From Protopterus annectens (taxonomy: Eukaryota > Chordata > Ceratodontiformes > Protopteridae), in contig NC_056738.1 of NCBI RefSeq assembly GCF_019279795.1, positions 402,061,311 through 402,125,310 on the forward strand: DNA of 64,000 nt. The letters are read 5' to 3'. Positions 32,581-42,248 of this stretch are shown in pieces (within the stretch, counting starts at the first letter, position 1; every line of letters begins with the position of its first letter). The notes beneath the pieces are model-generated. The model saw only the letters and a program-made list of their open reading frames with translations, was not told the origin of the DNA and did no database searches. Made by a program: the position numbers and the translations under genes.

Positions 32581-32734
32581 TGCCCCCAAAAAGGTAGCAA
32601 TATACTAAATATTTATATATACATGCATCAATGTAACTTTACCTTCATCTACAAGCAAATACACCGCATAGGTTGTAGAAGATAGATAAGGAAAGATAAA
32701 CTGTAGAATGACAGGGGGATGGCGGGAGGGTAAC

Positions 32735-32845
32735 CTGGACTGCAACAATGAATACACTCGAACATCTACATTTATGGTAAGTGTACACAACTGTACTATG
32801 TTCTTCGTGTTTCACTGTTGCAATCATTACATTTGGATAGAATCC
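32735..32845. repeat. B2: internal complementary region
   Basis: GTACACAACTGTAC joined to TATGTTCTTCGTGTTTCAC reproduces both outer ends as complements, as in B1. Confidence 0.88.
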
Positions 32846-32870
32846 CAAAGCTATGGTTGGGATGCTGGAG

Positions 32871-33915
32871 CTAAACAGCATTAGGTGAGACTATAAGGCC
32901 TTGGAGTGGCAAAGCCTGCCTGGACTTCGAGTAGAGAGGCAAATGGTAATGGTTTGTGAAGATGTGAACAGAACTCCAAGTAGCAGCCTCTAGAATGTCT
33001 TTGGTTGGTACTCCCCTGTGAAAGGCTGTTGAAGTAGCTGCAGCCCTGGTGGAGTGAGACCTAATGCTCTTGGGCACAGGTTTGCCATGGTGTAAGTAGC
33101 AGAAACGGATGCAATGGCTTATCCACTTTGAAACTGTCTGCTTTGAAATAGCCTTTCCTTCTTATCCTGCAGCATATGACACTAGTAATTGCTCAGTTTT
33201 TCTTAGAGCTTTAGTCCTGCTCAAGTAGAATCTTAGCTGTCTGTGTACGTCTAAGGGATGCAGAATTCCCTCCACTTTGTTCTGCGGATTTAGATTAAAA
33301 AGTTGGCAGATTGTTTGGAAACTGGAAACAACCTTAGGCATAAAAGTAGGATTTGTCCTCAGAGACACCCTGTCTGGATAAAATATGATAAAAGGCTCTA
33401 CAGCCATGAGGGCCTGTAGCTCTGAAACTCTTCTTGCTGAAGTAATTGCTAGTAGCAGAGCTGTCTTCCATGATAAGAACTTTATATCAGCGGTAGCAGC
33501 TGGTTCAAATGGAGGCAGGGTGAGCTTTTCCAACACATAATTGAGGTCCCATGCAGGTAATGGTGATCTTCTAGGAGGCCTTAAATTTTTGGCTCCTCTA
33601 AGATACTGCTTTAGTAAAGGATGAGGAAAGATTGGTGGCTCTATTGTAATGAGCCGAAATGGCAGAGGCATGGATTTTGATTGATGAGAAAGATAGGCCT
33701 TTGTCAAGCATCTCAGTTAAGTATTGTAATATCTGAGGAATATGCGGTTCTCTGCTGTATTAGTTCCTTGTGCTTGATTCCAAGCACAGAATTTCTTCCA
33801 TTTGTCAGCATAAGATTTTCTAGTACTAGGCCTTCTGGCTTCCAAAATGACATCCATCACAGCTTTACTGAGAGGTGTCGTCTGTACGATTACAGGATTA
33901 GCCATGCTGCCAGGT
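32871..33915 (-). pseudogene. B2: tyrosine recombinase (frameshift and stop)
   Basis: The N-terminus MANPVIVQTTPLSKAVMDVI begins near 33905 in the frame overlapping the RNase H end. A frame change follows near 33640-33720. The piece 33707-33162 holds ARRVSELQAL. A TAA at 33164-33162 interrupts it. After the stop come SHSTRAAATSTAFHRG (His and Arg) and TNHYHLPLYS (Tyr), to 32871. All catalytic residues seen are intact. Confidence 0.85.
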
Positions 33916-35707
33916 TCAGAGTCTGTACTTGATTGTGCAGGATCTGATTGCTTTGCTGGGACAGTAGTTGTGGTTTTTGAGGCAAGATCCAAGCTGGGTA
34001 TTGAGACAAGTTCCTTAGGATTGGGTACCAGTATTGGTGGGGCCAGTCTGGGGCAATTAATATCATCTTTGGCTTCTCTTGTCTGACTTTCAGGAGGACC
34101 TTGGGTAGAAGAGGCAGAGAAGGAAAGGCGTAAACTGATAGGTTTTTCCAACTGAAGGATAGGGCGTCCACTTTCCATGCTTGTCTGTGATAAGTCCCTG
34201 TGCAGAATCTTTTCAGTTGATAATTTTGAGGAGAGGCAAATAGGTCTATGTCTGGGCTCCCTCATTTCTCTGCTATCATGCTGAAGACTTGTGGATTTAG
34301 TTTCCACTCGTGAGGATCCATAAGGTTTCTGCTTAAATCGTCTGCCAGAGTGTTTTGTTTTCCTGGCAGGAATTGAGCTTGAAGATTTATGTGGTAGGTC
34401 AAAGCTGTGTCCCACAGTGCCATGGCTAATCTGCAAAGGGGGTATGAGTGTGTGCCCCCTTGCTTGTTTATATACCACATGACTGTGGTGTTGTCTGTCT
34501 TTATCAGTAGTTGTCCTGGATGAAGTAAGTCCTTGAAGGCTGTTAGAGCATTTTGAACAGCTAACATCTCTTTCTGGTTGATATGTAGATGCATTTGATT
34601 TGGTGCCCATATGCCCTGAATGCATCTTCCTGCCATGTGGGCCCCCCAGGCATAATCTGATGCGTCTGTTAAGGTTTGGCTGGCAGGGGGTAGAGTGAAG
34701 GGCCGTCCCATGTTTTGGTGATGGGCCTTTGCCCATCATAGAAATTCCTGTTGCAGGTAGGGGATGAGAGGAATCATTGTTCCAGACTGTGTGAATGTTG
34801 ACTCCATAAACTTTTTAGGTACCATTGAAGTTTCCTCATATGCAGTCTTGCATATGGAATTAGTAGGATGCAGGATGCCATGAAGCCCAGAGCCTGCAGA
34901 ATTTGTCTTGCAGAAGACTGGGTTTTTGTTGCCATCAGCTTGAAGTAAGTAGTCAGTTGCCTTTGTTTGTCTGGCGTGAGGTAAGCCATCTGGGCAGTTG
35001 TATTCAAGCTTGCACCCAGGAATGTTATCTTTTAAGAGGGTACTAGTTGTGATTTCTTTTCATTTATTGTGTACCCTAAGCATGTTAGAAGCCTTTTCAC
35101 AAATGCCAGGTGTCGTAGAAGAGTGCCCTTGTTCTCTGCTTGAATGAGACAGTCGTCCTAGTAAGGATATATTTGAATACTTCTGTCTGCAAAATGCAAT
35201 TACTGGTGCTAGGCACTTTGGAAAGACCCTGGGTGCAGTAGATAAGCCAAAGGGCAGTGCAGAGAATTGGTATTGCATTAAGCCAGCCTTGAATCTGAGG
35301 TATCTTCTGCACGACTGTCTTATTGGGACATGCATGTATGCCTCATTTAGGTCTAAAGTCACTAGCCAAGCATTCTTGCCCAGCATGGGCAGAAGCTGTT
35401 GCAAAGTGAGCATTTTGGAATGTCCAGGTATGTGTTCAGAATCGATAAATCCAGTATTGGCCGCCAGGCCTTGTCCTTTCTGGATACCAAGAACAGTCTT
35501 GAGTAAAAACCTTGTTCTTTTTCCTGTTCTGGTATTGTCTGAATTGCCCCCATAACTATGAAGGGCGTAACCTGTTTCTGTGCCTCTGCCCATTGGTTTT
35601 TTGGCAGATCTGGCCAACCATTTTTCATTGGCAGAGTGTGGAAATGGAATCTGTATCCCTGTGATACGATGTTTAGTACCCACTTGTCCTGTGTTATTAA
35701 CTGTCAA
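33890..35707 (-). pseudogene. B2: reverse transcriptase plus RNase H (broken)
   Basis: RT (35707-35060): WLVTLDLNEAYMHVP (motif A), LPFGLSTAPRVFPKCLAP (motif B). The active site near 35163-35152 reads Y-stop-D-D: the codon before the two Asp is TAG. RNase H (34711-34262): LTDASDYAWGAHM (Asp), NQKEMLAVQNAL (Glu), IKTDNTTVMWYINKQGG (Asp), NTLADDLSRN (Asp). All four carboxylates remain. The tail 34171-33890 ends inside the recombinase. Confidence 0.87.
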
Positions 35708-35781
35708 TTTTGAGCAAAAAGTGCTAATTTTCCCCTATGGGTGCTGCCAAAAGGTAAGTGCTTGGTGTAGGCAGAGGGAAG

Positions 35782-37574
35782 TTATTGGGATTGCTTTCTG
35801 TAGGTTTGCGCTTTGTCTCCTCCAGATTTGGAGGTGGATGCTCCCCATTGCTTTGACCTGTATGAATCTTGAGCCTGGTACCTGGAACCCTTAGGGCATC
35901 TGGATTTGCCCCTTTGAGCTCTGACACAGGAAAGGACCAATGTTTTTGTAGGCCAGTGTCTACTGAATCTAGGTGGCTGCACTTGTAAGAAATCTTTAAC
36001 AGTTTGCATAGACTTTGCTTTGTCTTCCATTTTCTTTAAAACCTCTTCTGTCTTAATACCAAACAGAGAATCATGCTGTAAAAGTGCATCTAGCAATTTA
36101 GCTTTAACATTATCAGGCAAATTTTGTTCCTTTAACCAGGCATGCCTCCTAATCACAGATCCAGTAACTGTGGCCCTGCAGGAGGCCCCTAAAGAATCAA
36201 AACCACATTGCAAAGTATGCTTTCCAACTTGTTCAGCTGCATGCAATAATTCCTTATGTTCTGCACATTCTAAAATCAACATCATTTTCTGTTTCAGCAA
36301 TCCCATAACATGTTGTTGGTACTTAAGCATATGAAATTGACAGTTTAAGGCCCTGATTGCCAAGGTTGCAGATGTATAAACCTTTTTCCCCATCTGCCCA
36401 GTGCCCTTGAATCTCTGTCGGAGGGGGTAGGGTTTTTTGCTGTTGAGGCCTCAACTCCCTTTGGACCCTGTGAAATAGTTTCAGGATCAGCAGCAGTGTT
36501 TCTAAATAAAAATTTATGAGAGTCAGGGACCCTGTAATACCAGTCAGGCTTACTGGGAGCCGGAGGTTAAGGAGACAGGAGTCAGGCTTGTCTCTGAAAA
36601 CACATCATCCACAATGTCTAAAACAGGGGGAATGGCTAAAGGCTTGTGCTGATGGAGAAGGAGGAAATCCCTGAGCCTCTTTTTTGATTCTGAGAAGTCT
36701 TGACTCTCCCAGTGAAAATGCTCCCTCAAAGTATGCAAGGTTTCTCTAAATGAATAATCCTCAGGAGGAGATACAGATGGAAGAGACTCCTCAGCATCAG
36801 AATCGTCATAGGGAGGTAAAGATAATTCCTGATCAGAAGAAATGGAAACCTGATCTGAAGATTCATAGTCAGTGTCTTGCCTAGGCCTCTTATCTGGAGG
36901 GGGATGGGTACCCCTGATCAAGGTAATAAGGTCTTCAGCCATTTTGATCTTCTGTTTTTTAGGCATAGAGGCCTGTGCACGTGGCTCAGGCGTTGTTTTT
37001 TTTAGTTTTAGAAGGTGTCTTTGCCTTTGGTTTTGCAGCTTTCGTCAGTTTGATATAAAAAATGTTGAGGTCTGAATACACCCTCAGAAGCAGGTGCCTG
37101 CTCAGCGGCTCTGGACCCAGCCAAGGAAGATACATCTGTCAGTCCAATACCTTGAGTATCTTGTGGCATGCTGGACTCCACATGGGTGCCGGTAGAGGCC
37201 TGCGATTCGAAGGTAGCGGGTATCAGGGGCTGCAAAGGTGCCACACTGAGTACCAGCAAACCGGCGACTGGCTTAGGAGAAGCTTCATCATCAGTTTTGG
37301 ATCTCGACTGCCTTTCTCTGTCCTTTTCTTTGCATTTATGTACTCCGATACTCGGATTGCTATCCGACGACATTTCTGGGTAGTTAAATCTGTTTCCAAA
37401 ATACTTAGATGCAAAAATATATCGACGCTTAATAGTGCATTGGTTAAATCTACCACAAAACCGACAGCCAGGCACATTGTGATCAGAGCCTAGGCAAGGA
37501 ATACAGTATAAATGGAAATCCTTATGCGGTATTTGCTTCCCATAAGTAATACAATTATTAACTTTTTCTGACAT
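35782..37574 (-). pseudogene. B2: gag (three frames)
   Basis: It starts at Met 37574 (MSEKVNNCITYGKQIPHKDF). In the Cys/His cluster the second Cys is now Tyr (CITYG against CISCG in B1). Pieces: 37574-37008, 36966-36550 (HFHWESQDFSESKKRLRDFL) and 36393-35782 (LLDALLQHDSLFGIKTEEVL, then a basic tail). The leader hairpin is at 37599-37609. Confidence 0.8.
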
Positions 37575-37689
37575 CGGTAAAAAGCAAGAAAAAAGTTTCC
37601 CCAATGGGGTACTTAGCTTTAGTGAAGACTTCGGTTCTGAAACTCAAACTCAAATATTTCAGTAGTCGGGCCGACCGGCACTTGTGAAA

Positions 37690-37896
37690 TGCTTCTGCTT
37701 TGGGCACTGAACGGCAAGAAAGACTAAAGAAAATGGCATCTGCTGCATGTTTTATACCCCTGACGACCTGATGTCATGGAAGAGGAGACAGCAACTGACG
37801 CAGGACCCAAGACTTTGGAATTCAGGCCGACTGAAGGCAACCTGCCAGCAGATTACCCAAATGTAATGACTGCAACAGTGAAACATGAAGATCATC
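37690..37896. repeat. B2: 5' inverted terminal repeat
   Basis: On the minus strand GGGGTATAAAACATGC (37743-37758) is the TATA candidate. The CRE site reads TGATGTCA on the plus strand, a CpG-type change. Confidence 0.85.
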
Positions 37897-38437
37897 ATAT
37901 TTTCTGGGAGAGTAATGAGATGTCAGACTTTAAAGATTCCCTGCAGACAACTCTGCCAGAGACATTGGGTGAGCAAATGGGTGTACCTAAGGAAATTTAT
38001 TTTTTTTTAGCTATGATACAGAATCAAAATTGCCTAGACACTATGGCCTTGCCAAGTGTAATTATGGTGGCTGCCAAAAAAGCAATTACTAGAAAGTGGA
38101 AATCAAACTCAAAACCAACTTTACTGGAAGTAGTGAATATAGTAACAGAGTTAAAACAACTGGAATTGGGGTCTTTCGAAAAGTGTAGGAGCAAATTACA
38201 TGTAAAATTGGAAATTGTGGGAACAATACATGCACAGGAGGATCAAGGATTAAAAGAAGGTAGGATATGAACAATGATGGGATAGATAAGTAATGTATAA
38301 TGATTGCAACTACAATCATGTCAACATGGCCCGTGACAAAGTTTGCAACTACAATTATGTAATATTGTTTGTTTTCATTTATATAAATGTGTGATTGCTC
38401 ATGTCATGTGATAATTTAATAAATACTTTTTTTAAAC
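37897..38437 (+). mobile_element. L1-like LINE, piece 4: ORF2 C-terminus and 3' end
   Basis: Coding resumes as IFWESNEMSDFKDSLQTTLP. The L1 C-terminal block VIMVAAKKAITRKWKSNSKP (about 38055-38120) is typical. The frame is open to the TGA at 38268. The 3' UTR follows, with AATAAA-type signals (38418-38424) and a short T/A tail at 38425-38436. The open frame here also runs upstream into B2's ITR, which is an artefact of the junction. Confidence 0.85.
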
Positions 38438-38454
38438 AAGAATCTTGAGTAGGT

Positions 38455-38470
38455 TCTGGATCCTATGTAG
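38455..38470. repeat. PLE1 target-site duplication, left copy
   Basis: TCTGGATCCTATGTAG, identical to 42233-42248. Confidence 0.9.
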
Positions 38471-39317
38471 AAAAACAACAACCACGAAATCCACCAAAAG
38501 GTTTAATAAAAAACTTTAGTCTCTGACGTCTCGGCCAAAGCCTTCAAGGAGTATAACACACAACAAAACTGTGGCAGTATATATACTAATACAAATACTA
38601 ATTATCCACTTACATCTTAACAATCAATTAAACAATGCCTTCCAATTGAAGTCTTCATTCAGCCCAAATGGAGACATTGTTTTAAATTTTAAAATATACA
38701 TAGCTTCTTTTTGTAATAAGTGTTTTAACATTCACATTATAATGTGTAGAAGAACAAACCTGTTCTAAAACAGTACCTTTAAGACAACTACTATTCCCCC
38801 CATGAAATTGTGCAAAATGCAAAGCTATTAGGCTTTCTTCATTACCATTATTTATATCCCTAATGTGCTCTAAGAGCCTCACCTTAAACGCCCTTTTAGT
38901 CTCTCCAATGTAGAATTTTTTACATGGACATTGTAGGGAACAAACAACACCTACTGAATTACAATGAAAAAAGTTTTTAGTACTAAATTTTATATTGTTA
39001 ATAAAAGCAAAATATGGCACAATGAACTTGCAAGCTTTACACTTTCCACAGGAGAATGTGCCAACCTTATCAAATTCTTTATACAGCACAAGTGGAGGTA
39101 AGCTAAATTTACTTTTGACCAAGAAATCTTTAATATTTTTACCCCTACGATATGAAAATTTTAAGTTTAACTTTAGCCATTGTTGTACACTATTCAAGGA
39201 ACACAGATAGTTCCAAAATTGAATAACAATTTCAATAAATTTCATAGTGAAACAGCCAAAGGTAGTAACAAAATATATGGTCTCCTTTTTATCCTGTACT
39301 CTATCATATGAGTTAAC
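38471..39317. repeat. PLE1: left inverted arm
   Basis: It contains the 3' end of the element with the last ~200 codons of the endonuclease. It pairs with 41366-42213 with few differences, such as the GTTAACTCAT/GTCAACTCAT pair near the inner edge. Confidence 0.92.
38515..38556 (-). ncRNA. PLE1: degenerate hammerhead-like motif
   Basis: On the minus strand CTTGAAGGCTTTGGCCGAGA followed by CGTC resembles the PLE hammerhead core CTGATGA-stem-GAAA. The stem II GGC/GCC pair remains, but CTGATGA and GAAA are both altered, so self-cleavage is unlikely. The inverted arm has the same motif at 42135-42163 on the plus strand. Confidence 0.3.
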
Positions 39318-39680
39318 ATCAGACCCATGAATAACAGGAAATATGGGACCTGTTTGTTTTTTACTGTTAAACAGCCTATTGAAGCTGTTGCTTAAAATTT
39401 CATTACTATAACCCCGGGCTGAGAATGATTGCACCATGGACCTTAATTCTTTATGAAATACTTCAGATTTGTTACACAATCTATGGATTCTTAACATTTC
39501 CCCATATGGGAGAGCATTTATTGTATGCAAGGGGTGGCCACTCGTACCATGTACATACTGGAACCCCCCTTCAAACTTCCTGTTTAAAGAGGTAACCAAA
39601 TTAGTACCATCAGAAATGTCTAGTACTGCATCCAAAAAAGGAACAATAGTCCCAACTTTCAACCCATCAAATTGTAACAT
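38682..39680 (-). CDS. PLE1: C-terminal RT part and GIY-YIG endonuclease (332-residue open frame)
   Basis: The open frame covers the end of the RT thumb, a Cys-rich linker (CGKCKACKFI near residue 215) and the GIY-YIG nuclease. The nuclease reads VGVVCSLQCPCKKFYIGETK, where the first Tyr of the usual GIY-type motif is Cys, then RLLEHIRDI. The second motif YIG and the Arg/Glu region are kept. In PLEs this domain nicks target DNA for primed reverse transcription. The frame differs from the RT frame at 40716-39697, so a frameshift separates them. Confidence 0.85.
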   Translation of the reverse strand: MLQFDGLKVGTIVPFLDAVLDISDGTNLVTSLNRKFEGGFQYVHGTSGHPLHTINALPYGEMLRIHRLCNKSEVFHKELRSMVQSFSARGYSNEILSNSFNRLFNSKKQTGPIFPVIHGSDVNSYDRVQDKKETIYFVTTFGCFTMKFIEIVIQFWNYLCSLNSVQQWLKLNLKFSYRRGKNIKDFLVKSKFSLPPLVLYKEFDKVGTFSCGKCKACKFIVPYFAFINNIKFSTKNFFHCNSVGVVCSLQCPCKKFYIGETKRAFKVRLLEHIRDINNGNEESLIALHFAQFHGGNSSCLKGTVLEQVCSSTHYNVNVKTLITKRSYVYFKI

Positions 39681-39696
39681 ACATCTGTTGTTAAGA

Positions 39697-40716
39697 TCAG
39701 TAAAAAAAATCCATTATGGCAGATTTGCTACCATCAACTAAAAATATCAAATCAACATACCTATAATAATGAATTACGTGTGTATGAAAAAAATTATGTT
39801 TATAAATAACCTCTAACTCAAACAACCCCATAACAAGATTAGCATACATGGGGGCAAAAGCAGCCCCCATGGCCGTACCCTGTAACTGCTGGTAGATGGT
39901 GTTATTAAATTCAAAAAAGTTGTGAGTCAAAGAAAAATAAATCAATTCAACTATGTATTCTGTAGCTGGGGACTCCCCTAAAAAGAACCTAATAGCTTCC
40001 ATCCCAAACTGGTGTTTAATGTTTGTATATAGGCTCTTAACATCAATGGTAACCCACAGCATATTATGATTGAATTGTACATGCTTAATTTTCTCCAAAA
40101 AATCAAAAACATCTGTAATATAAGATGGTAACTTAGTTACATAGGGAGTAAGAAAATAATGCAAAAAAATACCTAGGTTGTGTAGAAAATAATGGCAACC
40201 TGAAACTATAGGCCTGCCTGGAGGTCTTGACAAATTTTTATGTATTTTAGGCAGACAGTAAAATAGAGCCATTGAACAACCTTCGACTTTAAATTTGTTC
40301 TTGACCTCTGCCTGACAAAAATACCCTAATCTAACTCCTTTATTGATAAGATCCAGGTATTCATCAATAGATGTAATATACACATTTAAATCCACTGTTT
40401 TATATGTACTAGTATCACTTAGATGCTCCATACACATGGCCAAATAATTGGTGGAATGCATCACAACCAATTTATTGCCCTTATCAGATGGCTTAAATAT
40501 GATATCATTCAACCTACCAAGTGCCATTAAGGCCTTCCATTCCTCATACTGCATGTTATAATCAATATTTGATTTATTACCCATAAACTCTTTATATGCA
40601 ATCTCAGTAAAATGGTTAATCAAATTAACACAATGACATACATCCACATTGAGATTATTAGGAACAAAAATTACTTGAAGAAGGAACCTTAGTCGTATCA
40701 AATTTGCAATAAGCAT
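39697..40716 (-). pseudogene. PLE1: reverse transcriptase (339-residue open frame, active site changed)
   Basis: PLE RTs are related to telomerase RTs. Blocks visible: DIIFKPSDKGNKLVVM (about 40500-40455), YCLPKIHKNLSRPPGRPIVSG, WVTIDVKSLYTNI (motif A Asp), QGTAMGAAFAPMYANLVMG (motif B). The active site YRYVDLIFLV has Leu where the second Asp of YxDD is expected, so the polymerase should be inactive. Confidence 0.88.
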
Positions 40717-41365
40717 TTGCTACATCATCTGACACACACGAGTAAAAACTATCCGAAAGACTACTACTGCTATCATTGCACACAGTAGAATAAGAAAATT
40801 GGTTATAATTAAAAAAATATTTCAGATGTAGTTTTCTGCCAAATAAATACACATCCTTTTGGATGTCATGTAGTCTTGTGACTACAGTGGGGATGAATTT
40901 CAGCCCCTTGTTCAACACAGACATTTCTACATCATTAAATTCATAACCTGACAAATTAATAACATATTCCTTAGTATTAATGGCATAAGAGTCAGGACTA
41001 TAGTCACCGTTTGCCACATTTAAATCTCCCCTGTCCAAAACGCTGGCCTCCTGCATTGGAGAACTGTTCACGCGAATGCTTCTGCCCTTGAGCGTTCTGA
41101 AATGTAGTAGTGGAGTCGCCACGAAAAGTTTGACGGAAACTATCCATTTGTTGAGCTGCAGGAAGCAAAGGGTATTCGGAATCAATGTTGTCTTCTTCAA
41201 ACGAAGTGTATCCACCTTCCGACGCTGAAGAATAATGCGACTGATTGCCAACAGAACTTGGTTGAAACCTAACTTGTTTACGCCCCTTGTTACGTTGAGC
41301 TCTAGAAAGGAAAGCTCTGTTGGTTTCGTAATCACGCACATCACGTAGTAGCTTTCCTTTTTTTC
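40658..41365 (-). pseudogene. PLE1: N-terminal region
   Basis: Two frames are involved: 41339-41004 (RAQRNKGRKQVRF, GGYTSFEEDN, then QMDSFRQTFRG) and, after a shift, 41000-40658 with the conserved PLE block DVEMSVLNKGLKFIPT (about 40927-40880). The open frame running upstream to 41437 includes antisense of the inverted arm and is not a real start. Confidence 0.7.
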
Positions 41366-42213
41366 TGTCAACTCATATGATAGAGTACAGGATAAAAAGG
41401 AGACCATATATTTTGTTACTACCTTTGGCTGTTTCACTATGAAATTTATTGAAATTGTTATTCAATTTTGTAACTATCTGTGTTCCTTGAATAGTGTACA
41501 ACAATGGCTAAAGTTAAACTTAAAATTTTCATATCGTAGGGGTAAAAATATTAAAGATTTCTTGGTCAAAAGTAAATTTAGCTTACCTCCACTTGTGCTG
41601 TATAAAGAATTTGATAAGGTTGGCACATTCTCCTGTGGAAAGTGTAAAGCTTGCAAGTTCATTGTGCCATATTTTGCTTTTATTAACAATATAAAATTTA
41701 GTACTAAAAACTTTTTTCATTGTAATTCAGTAGGTGTTATTTATTCCCTACTATGTCCATGTAAACAATTCTACATTGGAGAGACTAAAAGGGCGTTTAA
41801 GGTGAGGCTCTTGGAGCACATTAGGGATATAAATAATGGTAAGGAAGAAAGCCCAATAGCTTTGCATTTTGCACAATTTCATGGGGGGAATAGTAGTTGT
41901 CTTAAAGGTACTGTTTTAGAACAGGTTTGTTCTTCTACACATTATAATGTGAATGTTAAAACACTTATTACAAAAAGAAGCTATGTATATTTTAAAATTT
42001 AAAACAATGTCTCCATTTGGGCTGAATGAAGACTTCAATTGGAAGGCATTGTTTAATTGATTGTTAAGATGTAAGTGGATAATTAGTATTTGTATTAGTA
42101 TATATACTGCCACAGTTTTGTTGTGTGTTATACTCCTTGAAGGCTTTGGCCGAGACGTCAGAGACTAAAGTTTTTTATTAAACCTTTTGGTGGATTTCGT
42201 GGTTGTTGTTTTT
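41366..42213. repeat. PLE1: right inverted arm
   Basis: Inverse complement of 38471-39317. The arms are separated by 2048 bp, so a single-stranded copy could fold into a long stem. Confidence 0.92.
41439..42002 (+). CDS. PLE1: GIY-YIG endonuclease fragment on the inverted arm (187 residues)
   Basis: The plus-strand copy of the C-terminal domain: CGKCKACKFI, GVIYSLLCPCKQFYIGETK and RLLEHIRDI. Here the first Tyr of the GIY motif is present (VIYSL), unlike the minus-strand copy (VVCSL). It has no promoter or RT of its own and is probably not expressed as a functional protein. Confidence 0.8.
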   Translation: MKFIEIVIQFCNYLCSLNSVQQWLKLNLKFSYRRGKNIKDFLVKSKFSLPPLVLYKEFDKVGTFSCGKCKACKFIVPYFAFINNIKFSTKNFFHCNSVGVIYSLLCPCKQFYIGETKRAFKVRLLEHIRDINNGKEESPIALHFAQFHGGNSSCLKGTVLEQVCSSTHYNVNVKTLITKRSYVYFKI

Positions 42214-42232
42214 CTACAATTTGTTCCTGTGC

Positions 42233-42248
42233 TCTGGATCCTATGTAG
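42233..42248. repeat. PLE1 target-site duplication, right copy
   Basis: Identical to 38455-38470 over 16 bp. H homology continues beyond. Confidence 0.9.

Larger units (their letters stand above)
32356..37896 (-). mobile_element. DIRS element B2 (about 5.54 kb), inserted in L1 ORF2
   Basis: Full-length group B element with the same order as B1: 5' ITR, gag from 37574, RT-RNase H, recombinase, ICR (32735-32845) and 3' ITR (32356-32580). It splits the L1 codons at NWES (left) and HHIFWESNEM (right), which join in one frame if about 5.54 kb is removed. I see no target duplication beyond 2-4 ambiguous bases. Its genes are more damaged than those of B1. Confidence 0.93.
38471..42232 (-). mobile_element. 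PLE1: Penelope-like element with long inverted arms
   Basis: A 3.76-kb insertion flanked by a 16-bp duplication of H. The minus strand encodes N-terminal part, RT and GIY-YIG endonuclease in order. The 5' side carries an extra inverted partial copy of the 3' end: 38471-39317 and 41366-42213 are inverse complements, about 847 bp each. Such partial inverted copies are described for Penelope-type elements. The interval 42214-42232 is extra terminal sequence present only on the right. Confidence 0.92.

Noticed and set aside
33717-34739. 340-residue minus-strand open frame in B2
   Set aside because: Only its last ~65 residues are real (recombinase N-terminus). The rest is the alternative frame over RNase H.
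37776-38270. 164-residue plus-strand ORF as a host gene
   Set aside because: The first ~40 residues are antisense to B2's ITR and the rest is the L1 ORF2 C-terminus.
41366-41437. PLE1 start Met at 41437
   Set aside because: This part is the complement of the inverted arm, so the frame upstream of about 41365 is antisense endonuclease sequence rather than the PLE N-terminus.
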